Assembly (NCBI RefSeq): GCF_026339875.1
Contig: NZ_JAPEPZ010000002.1
Coordinates: forward strand, 682,001 to 746,000
Length of the DNA: 64,000 nt
Source: Streptomyces sp. NBC_01571
Lineage (GTDB): Bacteria; Actinomycetota; Actinomycetes; Streptomycetales; Streptomycetaceae
Direction: 5' to 3'
A program made the translations under genes and the position numbers. The notes under the pieces are model-generated. The model worked only from the letters and a program-made list of their open reading frames with translations. It made no database searches and was not told the origin of the DNA. Below, in pieces: positions 51,445 to 60,584 of the stretch (position 1 is its first letter; every line of letters begins with the position of its first letter).

Positions 51445-52044
51445 TCAGACGGTGGGAACGCCGAGGGCGGGGAGGAGCCCGGCATTGATGTAGGAAACGA
51501 GGAACTCCTGCGTCGGCGGCAGCTCGTCGATCAGCGTGCGGGTGGCGAACCCGCCGAGCATCATGTGCACCACATACTCCAACGCCGGGTTGTCCGCACG
51601 CACTTCACTCTGGTCGACGGCGCGTTGCATCACCAGGCGGAACTCGTCCATCTCGGGATTGATGAGCAGTTCCTTGAACGCCCGCAGGAGATCCGGGTTC
51701 GTGTGCGTCGCCATGGCCAGACCTCGCATCAGTGCGGCGTACTGCTCTATCCAGCAGTCGTCCTCGCGCTGCACGAGGGCGTGCAGGTCGCCGCGGAGGG
51801 ATCCGGTGCCCCCGTCCGCGATACGACCCGGCTTTTCGTGCCGCATCGCGCTTGCCACCAGCTCGGCCTTGCCGCCCCACTGGCGGTAGAGCGTCGCCTT
51901 ACCGGACCGTGTACGAGCGGCCACGGCGTCCATGGTGAGGGCGTCGTAGCCGACCTCCCGGAGCAGGTCGAGCACGGCCTCGTACAACTCGGCCTCACGC
52001 TCGGGCGTGATCCGACTGCGCCGGGCCGTTGCGATCTCGGCCAT
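51445..52044 (-). CDS. TetR/AcrR family regulator, 199 aa
   Basis: The HTH spans about residues 12-62 (ELYEAVLDLLREVGYDALTMDAVAARTRSGKATLYRQWGGKAELVASAM), followed by a TetR_C-type helical domain (MHTNPDLL-like ATHTNPDLLRAFKELLINPEMDEF). The ATG at 52044 has GGAAGGGTGAGCGGC upstream, so the longer frame is rejected. A palindrome ACGAAACCGTTTCGT lies about 85 bp upstream. No target gene is obvious; divergent DNA to 52318 contains only leader sequence. Confidence 0.88.
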   Translation of the reverse strand: MAEIATARRSRITPEREAELYEAVLDLLREVGYDALTMDAVAARTRSGKATLYRQWGGKAELVASAMRHEKPGRIADGGTGSLRGDLHALVQREDDCWIEQYAALMRGLAMATHTNPDLLRAFKELLINPEMDEFRLVMQRAVDQSEVRADNPALEYVVHMMLGGFATRTLIDELPPTQEFLVSYINAGLLPALGVPTV

Positions 52045-52127
52045 GCCGCTCACCCTTCCCACTCCGAACGACACTATTTCGTAGCTCCGCTTCCTACACG
52101 ATCAATCTAGCGCAGGAATTTTGCGAA

Positions 52128-52142
52128 ACGAAACCGTTTCGT
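52128..52142. promoter_or_regulatory. Palindrome ACGAAACCGTTTCGT upstream of TetR
   Basis: A 15-bp inverted repeat (ACGAAAC, TTTCGT) lies between the TetR gene and the plus-strand small gene at 52319. It is probably the TetR operator (inference). Confidence 0.55.
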
Positions 52143-52318
52143 ACGTGTGCTGAGTCACCCCTGAGTCACCCCTGAGCGACCCGCAGGGCGAGTTGCTGCC
52201 GGGCTGCGCAGAGCGCGGGGCTGTGCTCAATACGGCCGAGCCCTCTTCCAGCCGCCGCGGCCCCGCGTATCCTCACTCACGGGTAGCAGAGCAGTCCGTG
52301 GGAGCTCTCGGAGATGCG

Positions 52319-52621
52319 ATGGTCTGGTCCGTGGCGGCGTGGGTGCGGATCAGGCGGGCGCGCGGACAGAACTGGGATCACGACATTATTCGTGGTCTGG
52401 GGCTGACCGTCCCGAAATCCGCACAGGACCGAGCTCGTGAGCTCATCCGGCAGCGGAAATTCGACGAAGCGATCGATGAGATCCGTGAAGCGACGGGATA
52501 CGACCGCCGCACGGCCAGATGCGCCTCGCAGACCCTCATGTACCGCTGGAAGCTGCCAACGCCCGTCCGTCACCGGTCGAACCCAACTCGTGCGCGAGCA
52601 GCGGACAACACCAGGAGTTGA
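52319..52621 (+). CDS. Small hypothetical protein, 100 aa
   Basis: The core DRARELIRQRKFDEAIDEIREATGYDRRTARCASQTL looks like a small helical protein with a possible degenerate HTH. CTCGGAG lies 6 bases before the ATG at 52319. The C-terminal 25 residues are Arg-rich and less typical, perhaps reflecting a lost stop. No function can be assigned. Confidence 0.5.
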   Translation: MVWSVAAWVRIRRARGQNWDHDIIRGLGLTVPKSAQDRARELIRQRKFDEAIDEIREATGYDRRTARCASQTLMYRWKLPTPVRHRSNPTRARAADNTRS

Positions 52622-52797
52622 CCCCGCCTCTCCTCGGTTCGGCAAACGAGTCCTGATGCCACGACGCCCTCCTGGACGCGCTCGTCACCGGCGGAGTACC
52701 GCGGGCGTCACACCCGTCGCGGAAGGCACTTCCGGATCGGCGGTCGAAGATGTAAGCACGCTGAACCACGCCATTGCGACCTATAGGCTCCTCCGTC

Positions 52798-53706
52798 ATG
52801 TACACAACCGGACGCGGATCCAGACCAGCCGCCCTCGCGCTCAGCACCGCCCTCCTGCTCGCCCTCACCGGCTGCTCGTCCGGTACGGACAAGACGGACG
52901 ACGGCTCCGGAGTCCTGCAAGGGCTGGGCGGTGTGGCCAGGAGCGCGCGTGCGGACATGGTCAATTACGTAGACGCCGCCGAGGCACGCCGCCTCTCACG
53001 GGGCGCCACCGATCGTTTCGCGTTCGTGCGGGGACCGGCCAGCTCGCTGCTCTCCTCGTACAGTCCGCCCCCGTGGGGCCACAGTCTGGCGGCGCAACAG
53101 ATCGACACCGCCATCGACTTCCAGGGAGCGGGGCACTGGGAGGGCAAGTTCGACCAGTCGGCCGTCACCACGTCCCTGAAGTCCAACGGATACACGAAGA
53201 GCAAGAAGGACGGCAGGGAGACCTGGACGAGCTCCCAACACCCCCACCAGGCATACGAGATCGCGAAGAACTCGGTCTCCTACTCCACCAGGAGCGGCAT
53301 CGGCCTGTCGGCCCTCCATCCCGAGGACGGCAAGACGCTGGCCGACATCAAGGAGTACCGGCGGGCCGCCGACTGCGTGGGCGACGCCTACCGCGTCGAC
53401 TTCTCCGCACTGCGCTCCTCCGGACCGGTGCGACTCTCGGTCCTCGGCCAACGGGCCGCCACCGCGGCGAAGAACACCGAGGCGATGTGCTTCGTGGTCA
53501 AGGACGCAGCGACCGCGGCGAAGATCGCAGGCCGGTTGAGAGCGATCGTCGCGGAAGATGCGCCGACGTACGACGGCACGAAGGTGACGGTGGACAAGAG
53601 CGGGGACCTGTCGCTGGTGCGGGCTGTCGTCCCCGACAGCACCAAGCAGATGCCCGGACGCCTGAACCGCACAGACATGGCGCTGTGGGCTGCGGTCGAC
53701 CTCTGA
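52798..53706 (+). CDS. Secreted lipoprotein, 302 aa
   Basis: A lipoprotein signal peptide is clear: basic start (MYTTGRGSRP), hydrophobic ALALSTALLLAL and the lipobox LTGCS, so Cys near residue 25 would be lipidated at the outer face of the membrane. The mature domain (VNYVDAAEARRL, YRVDFSALRSSGPVRLSVLG) resembles large families of actinobacterial hypothetical lipoproteins. No catalytic motif is seen. The ATG at 52798 is preferred over one eight codons upstream as it starts the signal peptide properly. Confidence 0.82.
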   Translation: MYTTGRGSRPAALALSTALLLALTGCSSGTDKTDDGSGVLQGLGGVARSARADMVNYVDAAEARRLSRGATDRFAFVRGPASSLLSSYSPPPWGHSLAAQQIDTAIDFQGAGHWEGKFDQSAVTTSLKSNGYTKSKKDGRETWTSSQHPHQAYEIAKNSVSYSTRSGIGLSALHPEDGKTLADIKEYRRAADCVGDAYRVDFSALRSSGPVRLSVLGQRAATAAKNTEAMCFVVKDAATAAKIAGRLRAIVAEDAPTYDGTKVTVDKSGDLSLVRAVVPDSTKQMPGRLNRTDMALWAAVDL

Positions 53707-53819
53707 TCCCTACGGGAAGGAGATCCGGCGCGAGGGACACGTCGGGCCGGACTCACCCGTGACCGGCCCGCCGAGGAGGACTCCGGCGCGGGCAGCGGCG
53801 CCGGAGCGGACGATGGGGT

Positions 53820-54869
53820 TCATGCGAGAGCCATTCCGGGGACGCGCCTGCGGATGGCTTCCATCTCGGCTTCGTCCGAGACGCCCTGCCAGTCGTACCG
53901 GGGGGTGTACGGGGCCTCCAGGGCGCGCGCCTCGTCGTCGGTGAGCTCGATGCCGAGGGAGGCCACCGCCTCGTCGATCTGCCGGACCGAGCCGGCGCCG
54001 ACCAGCGGTGCGGTGACGACCTGCTGGCGTCGCAGCCAGGCGAGCGCGACCTGTGCGCGGCTGACGCCGTGGGCGTCCGCGACCTGTCCGACCGCGTCGA
54101 TGATCGCGTGGTTGGATGCCTCCTGCTCCGGCGAGTAGAGCAGGTCCGCGTAGGCGCCGTCCGTCTCGGAGCGCGCCGTCGAACGGGCGTCGTCCCACGC
54201 GCGGGTGAGGCGGCCGCGGGCCAGCGGCGACCAGATGATCGTGCCGACGCCCTCGTCCAGGCACAGCGGGATCATCTCCCGCTCCTCTTCACGGGCGAGC
54301 AGGTTGTAGTGGTCCTGCATCGACACGAACCGCGCCCAGCCGTTCTGCTTCTGCAGGTTCAGCGCCTTCGCGAACTCCCAGGCATGCATGGAGGAGGCGC
54401 CGAGGTAGCGCACCTTGCCTGCCTTGACGAGGTCGCTGAGGGCTTCGAGGGTCTCCTCCAGCGGCGTCGCATGGTCGTTGCGGTGCACCTGATACAGGTC
54501 GATGTAGTCGGTGCCGAGGCGGCGCAGCGAATGGTCGACCTCGGTCATGATCGCCTTGCGCGACAGTCCCCGTCCGTTGGGCCCCAGCCGCATCGGATGG
54601 CGCAGCTTCGTGGCGATCACCACGGCATCACGGTCGGCGAAGTCGTTGAGCGCCCGGCCGAGGATTTCCTCACTGGAACCGTTGGAGTACATGTTCGCGG
54701 TGTCGAAGAAGTTGATCCCCACCTCAAGCGCGTGCTGGATGAGCGGGCGCGCGTCCTGTTCTCCCTTCGACCAGACGGGGTGCCCGCGGTCGGGCTCTCC
54801 GTAGGTCATCGCGCCGATCGCGATCGGGGACACGTCGAGGCCGGTCATGCCGAGCTTGATGTAATGCAT
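53820..54869 (-). CDS. Aldo/keto reductase, 349 aa
   Basis: This is a TIM-barrel NADPH-dependent oxidoreductase. The catalytic Asp and Tyr appear in FFDTANMYSNGSSEEILG, the Lys in VVIATKL and the His in LYQVHR. The C-terminal cofactor loop includes PLVGAGSVRQIDEA. It reduces aldehydes or ketones. TAAGGAGCGTC precedes the ATG at 54869. It diverges from a TetR gene, with two GGAGAGCTCTCC palindromes in the 75-bp shared promoter, so repression by that TetR is very likely. Ordinary in length for the YajO/general-stress AKR group. Confidence 0.93.
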   Translation of the reverse strand: MHYIKLGMTGLDVSPIAIGAMTYGEPDRGHPVWSKGEQDARPLIQHALEVGINFFDTANMYSNGSSEEILGRALNDFADRDAVVIATKLRHPMRLGPNGRGLSRKAIMTEVDHSLRRLGTDYIDLYQVHRNDHATPLEETLEALSDLVKAGKVRYLGASSMHAWEFAKALNLQKQNGWARFVSMQDHYNLLAREEEREMIPLCLDEGVGTIIWSPLARGRLTRAWDDARSTARSETDGAYADLLYSPEQEASNHAIIDAVGQVADAHGVSRAQVALAWLRRQQVVTAPLVGAGSVRQIDEAVASLGIELTDDEARALEAPYTPRYDWQGVSDEAEMEAIRRRVPGMALA

Positions 54870-54885
54870 GACGCTCCTTAGAGTA

Positions 54886-54925
54886 TGTGGAGAGCTCTCC
54901 ACATAACGTAATGGAGAGCTCTCCA
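54886..54925. promoter_or_regulatory. Twin operators with TGGAGAGCTCTCCA core
   Basis: TGTGGAGAGCTCTCCACA (54886-54903) and TGGAGAGCTCTCCA (54912-54925) are perfect palindromes with the same core, centred about 24 bp apart in the short divergent promoter. They are excellent candidates for TetR sites controlling both genes. Confidence 0.85.
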
Positions 54926-54944
54926 CTTAGCAAGGTGAGGTCCT

Positions 54945-55481
54945 GTGGTCCGCTCAGACGCCCGCGAGAACAGGGCACGCATCCTCGCCGCCGCACGCGA
55001 AGCGCTCGCGGCGGACGGCAGCACGTCGATGAACCAGATCGCCCAGCGCGCGGGAGTCGGCGCGGGGACCCTGTACCGCAACTTCCCCACACGCGAGTCG
55101 CTGGTCCTGGCCGTCTACCAGGACGAGGTGGCACGCATCATCGGCACCGTGCCCGACCTGCTGACCCAGATGCCGCCACTGGAAGCGCTCCGCCACTGGA
55201 CGACCGACCTCGTCGAGGCCATGCGCAAAAAGCACGGACTGGGCGACGCCCTCGGCCCGGGCGCGCACCAGACGATCACCGAGCAGAGCTACGGGCCGGT
55301 CATCGCCGCGATCACCGGACTCCTCGACGCCGGCAAGAAGGACGGAAGCATCCGCGTGGACGCCGACCCCGGGGACTTCCTCCAACTGACCGGCGCACTG
55401 TGGCGTGCCGCGTCCAGCCCCGAGGACCGGGCACCCCACATGCTCGCGCTCATCCTCGACGGACTCCGCGCGCACCGGTAG
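54945..55481 (+). CDS. TetR/AcrR family regulator, 178 aa
   Basis: HTH at about residues 8-55 (ENRARILAAAREALAADGSTSMNQIAQRAGVGAGTLYRNFPTRESLVLAVY), followed by a compact ligand domain typical of the subfamily with the SbtR-like C-terminus. The GTG start at 54945 follows AAGGTGAGG. It diverges from the aldo/keto reductase, the most likely target. 55482-55780 has only a fragmentary frame (RADRRITDLIRHAKTCGAPAPGI) that I cannot assign. Confidence 0.9.
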   Translation: MVRSDARENRARILAAAREALAADGSTSMNQIAQRAGVGAGTLYRNFPTRESLVLAVYQDEVARIIGTVPDLLTQMPPLEALRHWTTDLVEAMRKKHGLGDALGPGAHQTITEQSYGPVIAAITGLLDAGKKDGSIRVDADPGDFLQLTGALWRAASSPEDRAPHMLALILDGLRAHR

Positions 55482-55780
55482 ACGACGCACACACAGGGCC
55501 TGTCAAGAGGTGCGGGGCGACAGCCTCCGCGCCGACCGGCGCATCACCGACCTCATCCGGCACGCGAAAACCTGCGGGGCTCCCGCCCCCGGCATCATCT
55601 GCCCCGACGACGGACCCGACTTCACCGCACTCCGGGTCCAAGTCCGGGCTGCGCTCAAGGTGGAGCCCCGCAAGCCGCCCAACCTGGCCCGTGTCGGCGG
55701 CCGCGCCCTGTGCGGCGACTGTGCCGTCCAGAGCCAGAGGGTCCTGCCCTACGGGAATGCCAGAACCGCCGCGCCACCGT

Positions 55781-55972
55781 CTACTCGTAGCAGCTACCGC
55801 CGCACAGCACGGCGACCGTGCCGCTGTCACCTGTCACCACTGCAGCGGCAGGGATCCTGTGTGAATCCCACGGCGTCGGCGCAGCCACGGCCGGTGCCCC
55901 GAGGGCGGCGAATGCCGCGATGGCCGCGATGGCCATGAGAGCGGCGGCAAGAACACGCTGGGGCATCCGCAT
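55781..55972 (-). CDS. Small secreted peptide, 63 aa
   Basis: The signal peptide (MRMPQRVLAAALMAIAAIAAFAALGAPAVAA) is followed by a mature part of about 32 residues ending in VAVLCGGSCYE, with two Cys that could form a disulfide. GAGGGAGTTCCG precedes the ATG. No homologue is recognised with confidence. It might be a surface or signalling peptide. 55973-56631 shows no other gene that I can support. Confidence 0.6.
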   Translation of the reverse strand: MRMPQRVLAAALMAIAAIAAFAALGAPAVAAPTPWDSHRIPAAAVVTGDSGTVAVLCGGSCYE

Positions 55973-56631
55973 CGGAACTCCCTCGATGACTCTGGTCGTT
56001 TCAGCCTGCTGGACCCTGCCGGCTGTCGTTCCAGTCTCACCGCCCAGGCTGTCGACGCCCATCACTTCGACCGGGCTCGAAGCGACTCCCGACATCCACG
56101 ACCTGCGGGTGCTCAGCCTTCCGGGCGCCCTGGCCGACCGCGGTCCGGTGAACCCGGCCCTGCCGGCAGTCACCCTCGCGTCATTCCGGACTGCACACCC
56201 GCCCTCACGCAGGCCGAGGGATTCGCGTGATGTCTCTGCCTCTACTTCCCCCATGCCGTCTCGTGGCGTTCGGCGGGACTCGTGCGGCCGGCAGCTTGCC
56301 AAGCCACCCGTTCGTATCCAGCTCCTACCGATGCGATGACCTGGAAGGGCACAGTCGAGTGTCAGCAGCAGACGCAGCTCGATCGCGAGCGAGCGCAGGG
56401 ACAGGGATGTCCCGGAGTCGATCTCCTTCGCAGGCCGCGCCATGTCCGCCCTCTTTCCGCCCGGAGCGCGCGACGGCGCGCTCCGCGAACCGTCGTGCGC
56501 TGCGCTGGAGCCGGCGATGTCGGCGCCCCTGGGCACTGTCCCGGTCGGTCGTCGGTTGCCACCAGCGTCCAGGGATCTTCCAGTGCGCCGTCGATGAACA
56601 GGCCCTCCAGCATGGACCGTCTCATTGACAG

Positions 56632-56676
56632 GCTTGGCTAATAAGATTAGCTTTAAGCTAACGAACTTAGCCAAGC
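56632..56676. promoter_or_regulatory. Nested dyads before the alpha/beta hydrolase gene
   Basis: Outer arms GCTTGGCTAA (56632-56641) and TTAGCCAAGC (56667-56676) enclose a perfect 15-bp palindrome TTAGCTTTAAGCTAA (56647-56661). The set ends 11 bp before the hydrolase start and probably binds the TetR encoded by the second gene of the pair. Confidence 0.8.
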
Positions 56677-56687
56677 TGGAGGATGTC

Positions 56688-57524
56688 ATGACCGAGTACC
56701 TTGCCGTCAACGACGGAATGATCGCTTACGAAGTGGCGGGGGTCGGCCCGTTGATCGTTCTGGCGCACGGCATGGGCGACAGCCGCGCCGCGTACCGCGC
56801 CGTGATCCCGCAGTTGGTGGCAGCGGGCTATCGGGTTGCCGCGGTCGACCTGCGCGGTTGCGGCGAGTCCAGCGTCGGCTGGCCGGCCTGGAGCCGCGCT
56901 GCCATCGCCGACGACCTGCTCGCCGTGATCCGCCACCTGGGCGGGCCGGCCGTGCTCGTCGGCCACTCGATCTCCGGCGGCGCCGCCACCATCGCCGCGG
57001 CGCGGGAGCCCTCGCTGATCACCGCGGTTGTCGAGTTGGCGCCGTTCACCCGCAAGCAGTCGATCCGCCTCGGCGACCTGCGGGTCAAGCGCTTCCGGCG
57101 GGGCATGCTGCGGCTGCTCGGCGCGGGCGCGTTCGGCAGCGTTCCGCTCTGGCGTTCGTACCTCGACGTTGCCTACCCCGGCGTGAAGCCGGCGGACTGG
57201 GCCGAGAGGCTCGGCCGCATCGACTCCCTGCTGCGCGAGCCGGGCCGGATGAAGGCCCTGCAGGGCATGGGTCGCAGCGCCCCGACCGATGCCGGTGCGC
57301 AGCTCGGCAATGTCCGCTGCCCGGTTCTGGTCATCATGGGCACGCTCGACCCCGACTGGGCCGACCCGCACGCCGAGGGTTCGGCGGTTGTTGATGCCGT
57401 GCCGTCCGGCCTCGGTCGGCTTGAGATGATCGAGGGTGCCGGGCACTACCCGCACGACCAGTTCTCCGATCAGGTGGTTTCGCTCATGCTCGTCTTCTTC
57501 CGATCGGTCGCCTCTCGTGCCTAG
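56688..57524 (+). CDS. Alpha/beta hydrolase, Ser-nucleophile type, 278 aa
   Basis: Family features are the oxyanion segment LAHGMGDSRAAYR, the nucleophile elbow GHSISGG (Ser), the late acid in GTLDPDWADP and the catalytic His in EGAGHYPHDQ. Likely an esterase or C-C hydrolase of the cytoplasm. TGGAGG precedes the ATG at 56688. It overlaps the following TetR gene by 8 bp, so the enzyme and its presumed regulator are translated together. Confidence 0.92.
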   Translation: MTEYLAVNDGMIAYEVAGVGPLIVLAHGMGDSRAAYRAVIPQLVAAGYRVAAVDLRGCGESSVGWPAWSRAAIADDLLAVIRHLGGPAVLVGHSISGGAATIAAAREPSLITAVVELAPFTRKQSIRLGDLRVKRFRRGMLRLLGAGAFGSVPLWRSYLDVAYPGVKPADWAERLGRIDSLLREPGRMKALQGMGRSAPTDAGAQLGNVRCPVLVIMGTLDPDWADPHAEGSAVVDAVPSGLGRLEMIEGAGHYPHDQFSDQVVSLMLVFFRSVASRA

Positions 57525-58080
57525 GGCCGGTCTGGACGCGGCGGCCGTGGTCGCGGTCGGTGCCGCCCTCGCCGACGAGGTGGGCTTCGCCAACCTGACA
57601 ATGGGTTTGCTGGCCGAGCGGGTGGGTGTGCGGACTCCGTCCCTGTACAAGCACGTGGGTGGGCAGGAAGACCTCAACCGGCGCATCGCGGCCTTGGCGT
57701 TGAGCGAGGCTGCCGACGCTGTCGGCGGCGCGGTCCAGGGGTACGCGGGCCGCGACGCCCTGGCGGCTGCGGCACGCGCCTTCCGTGCCTTCGTTCTGGA
57801 GCACCCTGGCCGGTACGCCGCGACGATCGGCGTGGAACCGTCCGGACCGGACGATCCGCTGGCCACCGAGGGTCAGCGGCTGCTCGACGCGTTCATGGCG
57901 GTCCTGCGCGGCTACGAGATCGCAGAGTCCGACGTGGACCACGCCCTGCGCATGCTCCGCAGCCTCTGCCACGGCTTCGCCACATTGCAGGCGGACAACG
58001 CCTTCCAGTGGAGCGCCGACATCGACGAGAGCTTCGAGTGGCTGATCACCTTCGCCGACAGAGGCCTGCGCGCTAGGTAG
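57517..58080 (+). CDS. TetR/AcrR family regulator (WHG-type C-terminus), 187 aa
   Basis: The HTH is FANLTMGLLAERVGVRTPSLYKHVGGQEDLNRRIA (about residues 22-58). The C-terminal part with LRMLRSLCHGFATLQA fits the WHG-domain TetR group. The GTG at 57517 lies 8 bp inside the end of the hydrolase gene. The nested palindromes upstream of the hydrolase are its probable operator. 58081-58554 downstream contains no gene that I can recognise. Confidence 0.9.
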   Translation: MPRAGLDAAAVVAVGAALADEVGFANLTMGLLAERVGVRTPSLYKHVGGQEDLNRRIAALALSEAADAVGGAVQGYAGRDALAAAARAFRAFVLEHPGRYAATIGVEPSGPDDPLATEGQRLLDAFMAVLRGYEIAESDVDHALRMLRSLCHGFATLQADNAFQWSADIDESFEWLITFADRGLRAR

Positions 58081-58554
58081 GAATGCTGGAGACCTCGACG
58101 GTCGCCACATTTCTGACAACGTGGTTCTGCTCCAGGAGGCCGACGTACACACCGCGTGCGCGGCACACTGGGGGCGGTATGTCGACTGACCAGCCAGGCT
58201 GGTGCCGCCGCCATGGGACAGCACCGGCGTACCGAAGCGTGCGTTCACCTCCACCGCCTGCGCTCCTGCTTCCCCGGTGCGCGGTCGTCGCGCTAGCCGC
58301 CGCGGCCTTGGATCAGTGGCGGCCGCGGACCGGGCAGCCTTCGGAAGGTCTCGCAGGGGTGCCGCTCGCTACCGGACCTCGGCCCGCTCCACTGGGCCCG
58401 AGATCTGCTGTGGGGGGCCAATCGGGTCTATGCGCAAGCTGCGCAGTTGGGCCTGCACGGGTGTTCCGGAGGGCACAGGGTGAGCTGACCGGGCGGACGA
58501 AACGCGGCCGCGCTTCTTCGCCGTTCCCTCCACAACCCGCGAAAATGCGGTGCC

Positions 58555-60282
58555 GTGGACATCCTGCTCATCGCCAGCGCATTCAACAGCCTTTCCCAGC
58601 GCCTGTACGCCGAACTGTCGGGCCACGGCCACCGTGTGGAGGTCGTGCTCGCCTCTCATGGCCCTGACCCGATCCGGGCTGCTGTACGCGAGTTGCGACC
58701 CGGCCTGGTCGTCGCGCCGATGCTCCGGACGGCGCTGCCCGAGGACGTGTGGCGGGAGCACACGTGTTTGATCGTGCACCCGGGCCCGCCCGGCGACCGG
58801 GGACCGTCCGCTCTGGACTGGGCCATCGACGCACGGACACTCCACTGGGGTGTGACTGTGCTGCAGGCGGAGGCGGCGATGGACGCGGGCGCGATCTGGG
58901 CGGCCGAGCCGTTCCTCGTGCCGCCCGTCGGCAAGAGCGACCTGTACCGGGGCGAGGTCGCCGACGCTGCGGTGAGCGCAGTCCTTGCGGCGGTACGACG
59001 CTTCGCGGAAGGCACACACAAGCCCTTGCCGCAGGCAGACGCGTCGGTGACGGTTGTCTGGCGCGACGCCTTCCGGCAGGAGCGGCGCCGCATCGACTGG
59101 CACCGTGATGACACCGAGACGGTGCTGCACAAGCTTCGCGCCGCGGATTCGCAGCCGGGCGTGCTGGATGAACTCCTCGGCCGGGAGGTGTTCCTTCACG
59201 GCGGCTATCCAGAAGACCTGCTACGCGGTCACCCCGGCGAACTCCTCGCCAAACGCGCCGGTGCCGTCTGCCGGGCCACCAAGGACGGCGCGATCTGGAT
59301 CCCGGAGCTTCGCCCCCGCAAGAACTCTGGCGATCCCGCTCCCTTCCGGCGTCCGGCCACCTCCGTTCTCGCCTCCCTCACCGGACGTGACGGGACGGCC
59401 CTGCCGGAGGCCCGCCTCCCCTTTGATATCCCGGCGAACCGGCGCACCTGGAGCGACATCCGTTACCGCCAGCACGGCGATGTCGGCTTCCTTAGCTTCT
59501 CCTTTCCCGGCGGGGCGATGAGCACCCGGCAGTGCCGCCGACTGCTCGCCGCCTACCGATTCGGGCTCTCCCGCCCCGCCCGCGTCCTCGTCCTTGGTGG
59601 CACGCGGGACTTCTTCTCCAACGGGATCCATCTGAACGTCATCGAAGCAGCCCCCGATCCTGGCCGGGAGTCCTGGGCCAACCTCAACGCCATGGACGAC
59701 CTCGTCGAGGAGATCCTGCTCACCACCGACCGGCTCGTCGTTGCCGCTCTCGGCGGGAACGCGGCCGCCGGCGGCGCCATGCTCGCCCTCGCCGCCGACG
59801 AGGTCTGGTGTCGCACCGGCACCGTCCTCAACCCGCACTACCGGCGCATGGGTCTGTACGGCTCCGAGTACTGGACGTACACCCTGCCCCGGCGCGTCGG
59901 CCCCGAACAGGCAGAGCGACTTACAAACGAGGCCCTGCCGATCAGCGCGGCCCACGCCGAACGGATCGGGCTCGTGGACCGGCTTGTACCGACCGCACCG
60001 CAGGACTTCGCCGCCGAGACCGAGCGGCTGGCCCGCGAAATCGCCGCCGACCCTGACCTGGACCGGCGCATCGCCGCCAAGGCCGACGCCCACGCCGCGA
60101 AGGAACGCGCACGCTCCCTCGCAAGCCACCGAAGTGCCGAACTCGCCCGCATGCACGCCACCTTCTTCGACCCCCGCGCCCCCTACCACGCCTTGCGCTC
60201 CGCCTTCGTTCGCAAGACCCCGAGCCTTTCTCCCTTCCCGCTCACCGCACCCGTCGCCCCCGGATGGCACCACGTCCCCTGA
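58555..60282 (+). CDS. hypX: HypX/HoxX-like hydrogenase maturation protein, 575 aa
   Basis: The N-terminal part (about 1-230) resembles formyl-tetrahydrofolate-dependent formyltransferases (MDILLIASAFNSLSQRLYAEL, VAPMLRTALPEDVW, IVHPGPPGDRGPSALDWAI). The C-terminal part (about 310-520) is a crotonase fold (GGTRDFFSNGIHLNVIE; LGGNAAAGGAMLALAADEVW). This fusion is specific for HypX, which by family knowledge makes the CO ligand of [NiFe]-hydrogenases under aerobic conditions. A GTG start is used. No hydrogenase structural or other hyp gene is visible in the window, so the gene is either an orphan here or the edge of a distant locus. Confidence 0.9.
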   Translation: MDILLIASAFNSLSQRLYAELSGHGHRVEVVLASHGPDPIRAAVRELRPGLVVAPMLRTALPEDVWREHTCLIVHPGPPGDRGPSALDWAIDARTLHWGVTVLQAEAAMDAGAIWAAEPFLVPPVGKSDLYRGEVADAAVSAVLAAVRRFAEGTHKPLPQADASVTVVWRDAFRQERRRIDWHRDDTETVLHKLRAADSQPGVLDELLGREVFLHGGYPEDLLRGHPGELLAKRAGAVCRATKDGAIWIPELRPRKNSGDPAPFRRPATSVLASLTGRDGTALPEARLPFDIPANRRTWSDIRYRQHGDVGFLSFSFPGGAMSTRQCRRLLAAYRFGLSRPARVLVLGGTRDFFSNGIHLNVIEAAPDPGRESWANLNAMDDLVEEILLTTDRLVVAALGGNAAAGGAMLALAADEVWCRTGTVLNPHYRRMGLYGSEYWTYTLPRRVGPEQAERLTNEALPISAAHAERIGLVDRLVPTAPQDFAAETERLAREIAADPDLDRRIAAKADAHAAKERARSLASHRSAELARMHATFFDPRAPYHALRSAFVRKTPSLSPFPLTAPVAPGWHHVP

Positions 60283-60347
60283 CGGCCGATGCCAGGAGGC
60301 CCCGTTGGTGGACGATCACATAATTCGGCTCTGCCGGAGATCTCGTG

Positions 60348-60584
60348 ATGAGCCGGGACACGGAATTTGGAACCTGGCCACGCATATTGGGACCGGGGGT
60401 GGTGGTTCGTGACGTTCCTGGCGGCGGCCTGGCTGTCACCGGTATCCGCTTGGATGGGCACGTGACTGTCTATGACGTAGCTCGCCGGCTCCCTGCCATC
60501 GCCGACCTGCGGGACCTGTGCCGTTCACTGGCGACGCTCGATGCGATCCTCAGCCCGGACTGGAAGACCGGTAGTACTCCATGA
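60348..60584 (+). CDS. Small hypothetical protein, 78 aa
   Basis: Sequence VVVRDVPGGGLAVTGIRLDGHVTVYDVARRLPAIADLRDLCRSL has normal composition but no known family. GGAG lies about 7 bases before the ATG, and a GTG one codon earlier is also possible. Its stop overlaps the next gene's start as ATGA, which supports both being real genes of one operon. Confidence 0.5.
   Translation: MSRDTEFGTWPRILGPGVVVRDVPGGGLAVTGIRLDGHVTVYDVARRLPAIADLRDLCRSLATLDAILSPDWKTGSTP

Noticed and set aside
55500..55780. Frame reading RADRRITDLIRHAKTCGAPAPGIICPDDGPDF
   Set aside because: Composition is plausible, but there is no start, no ribosome site and no family that I recognise; it could be a relic.
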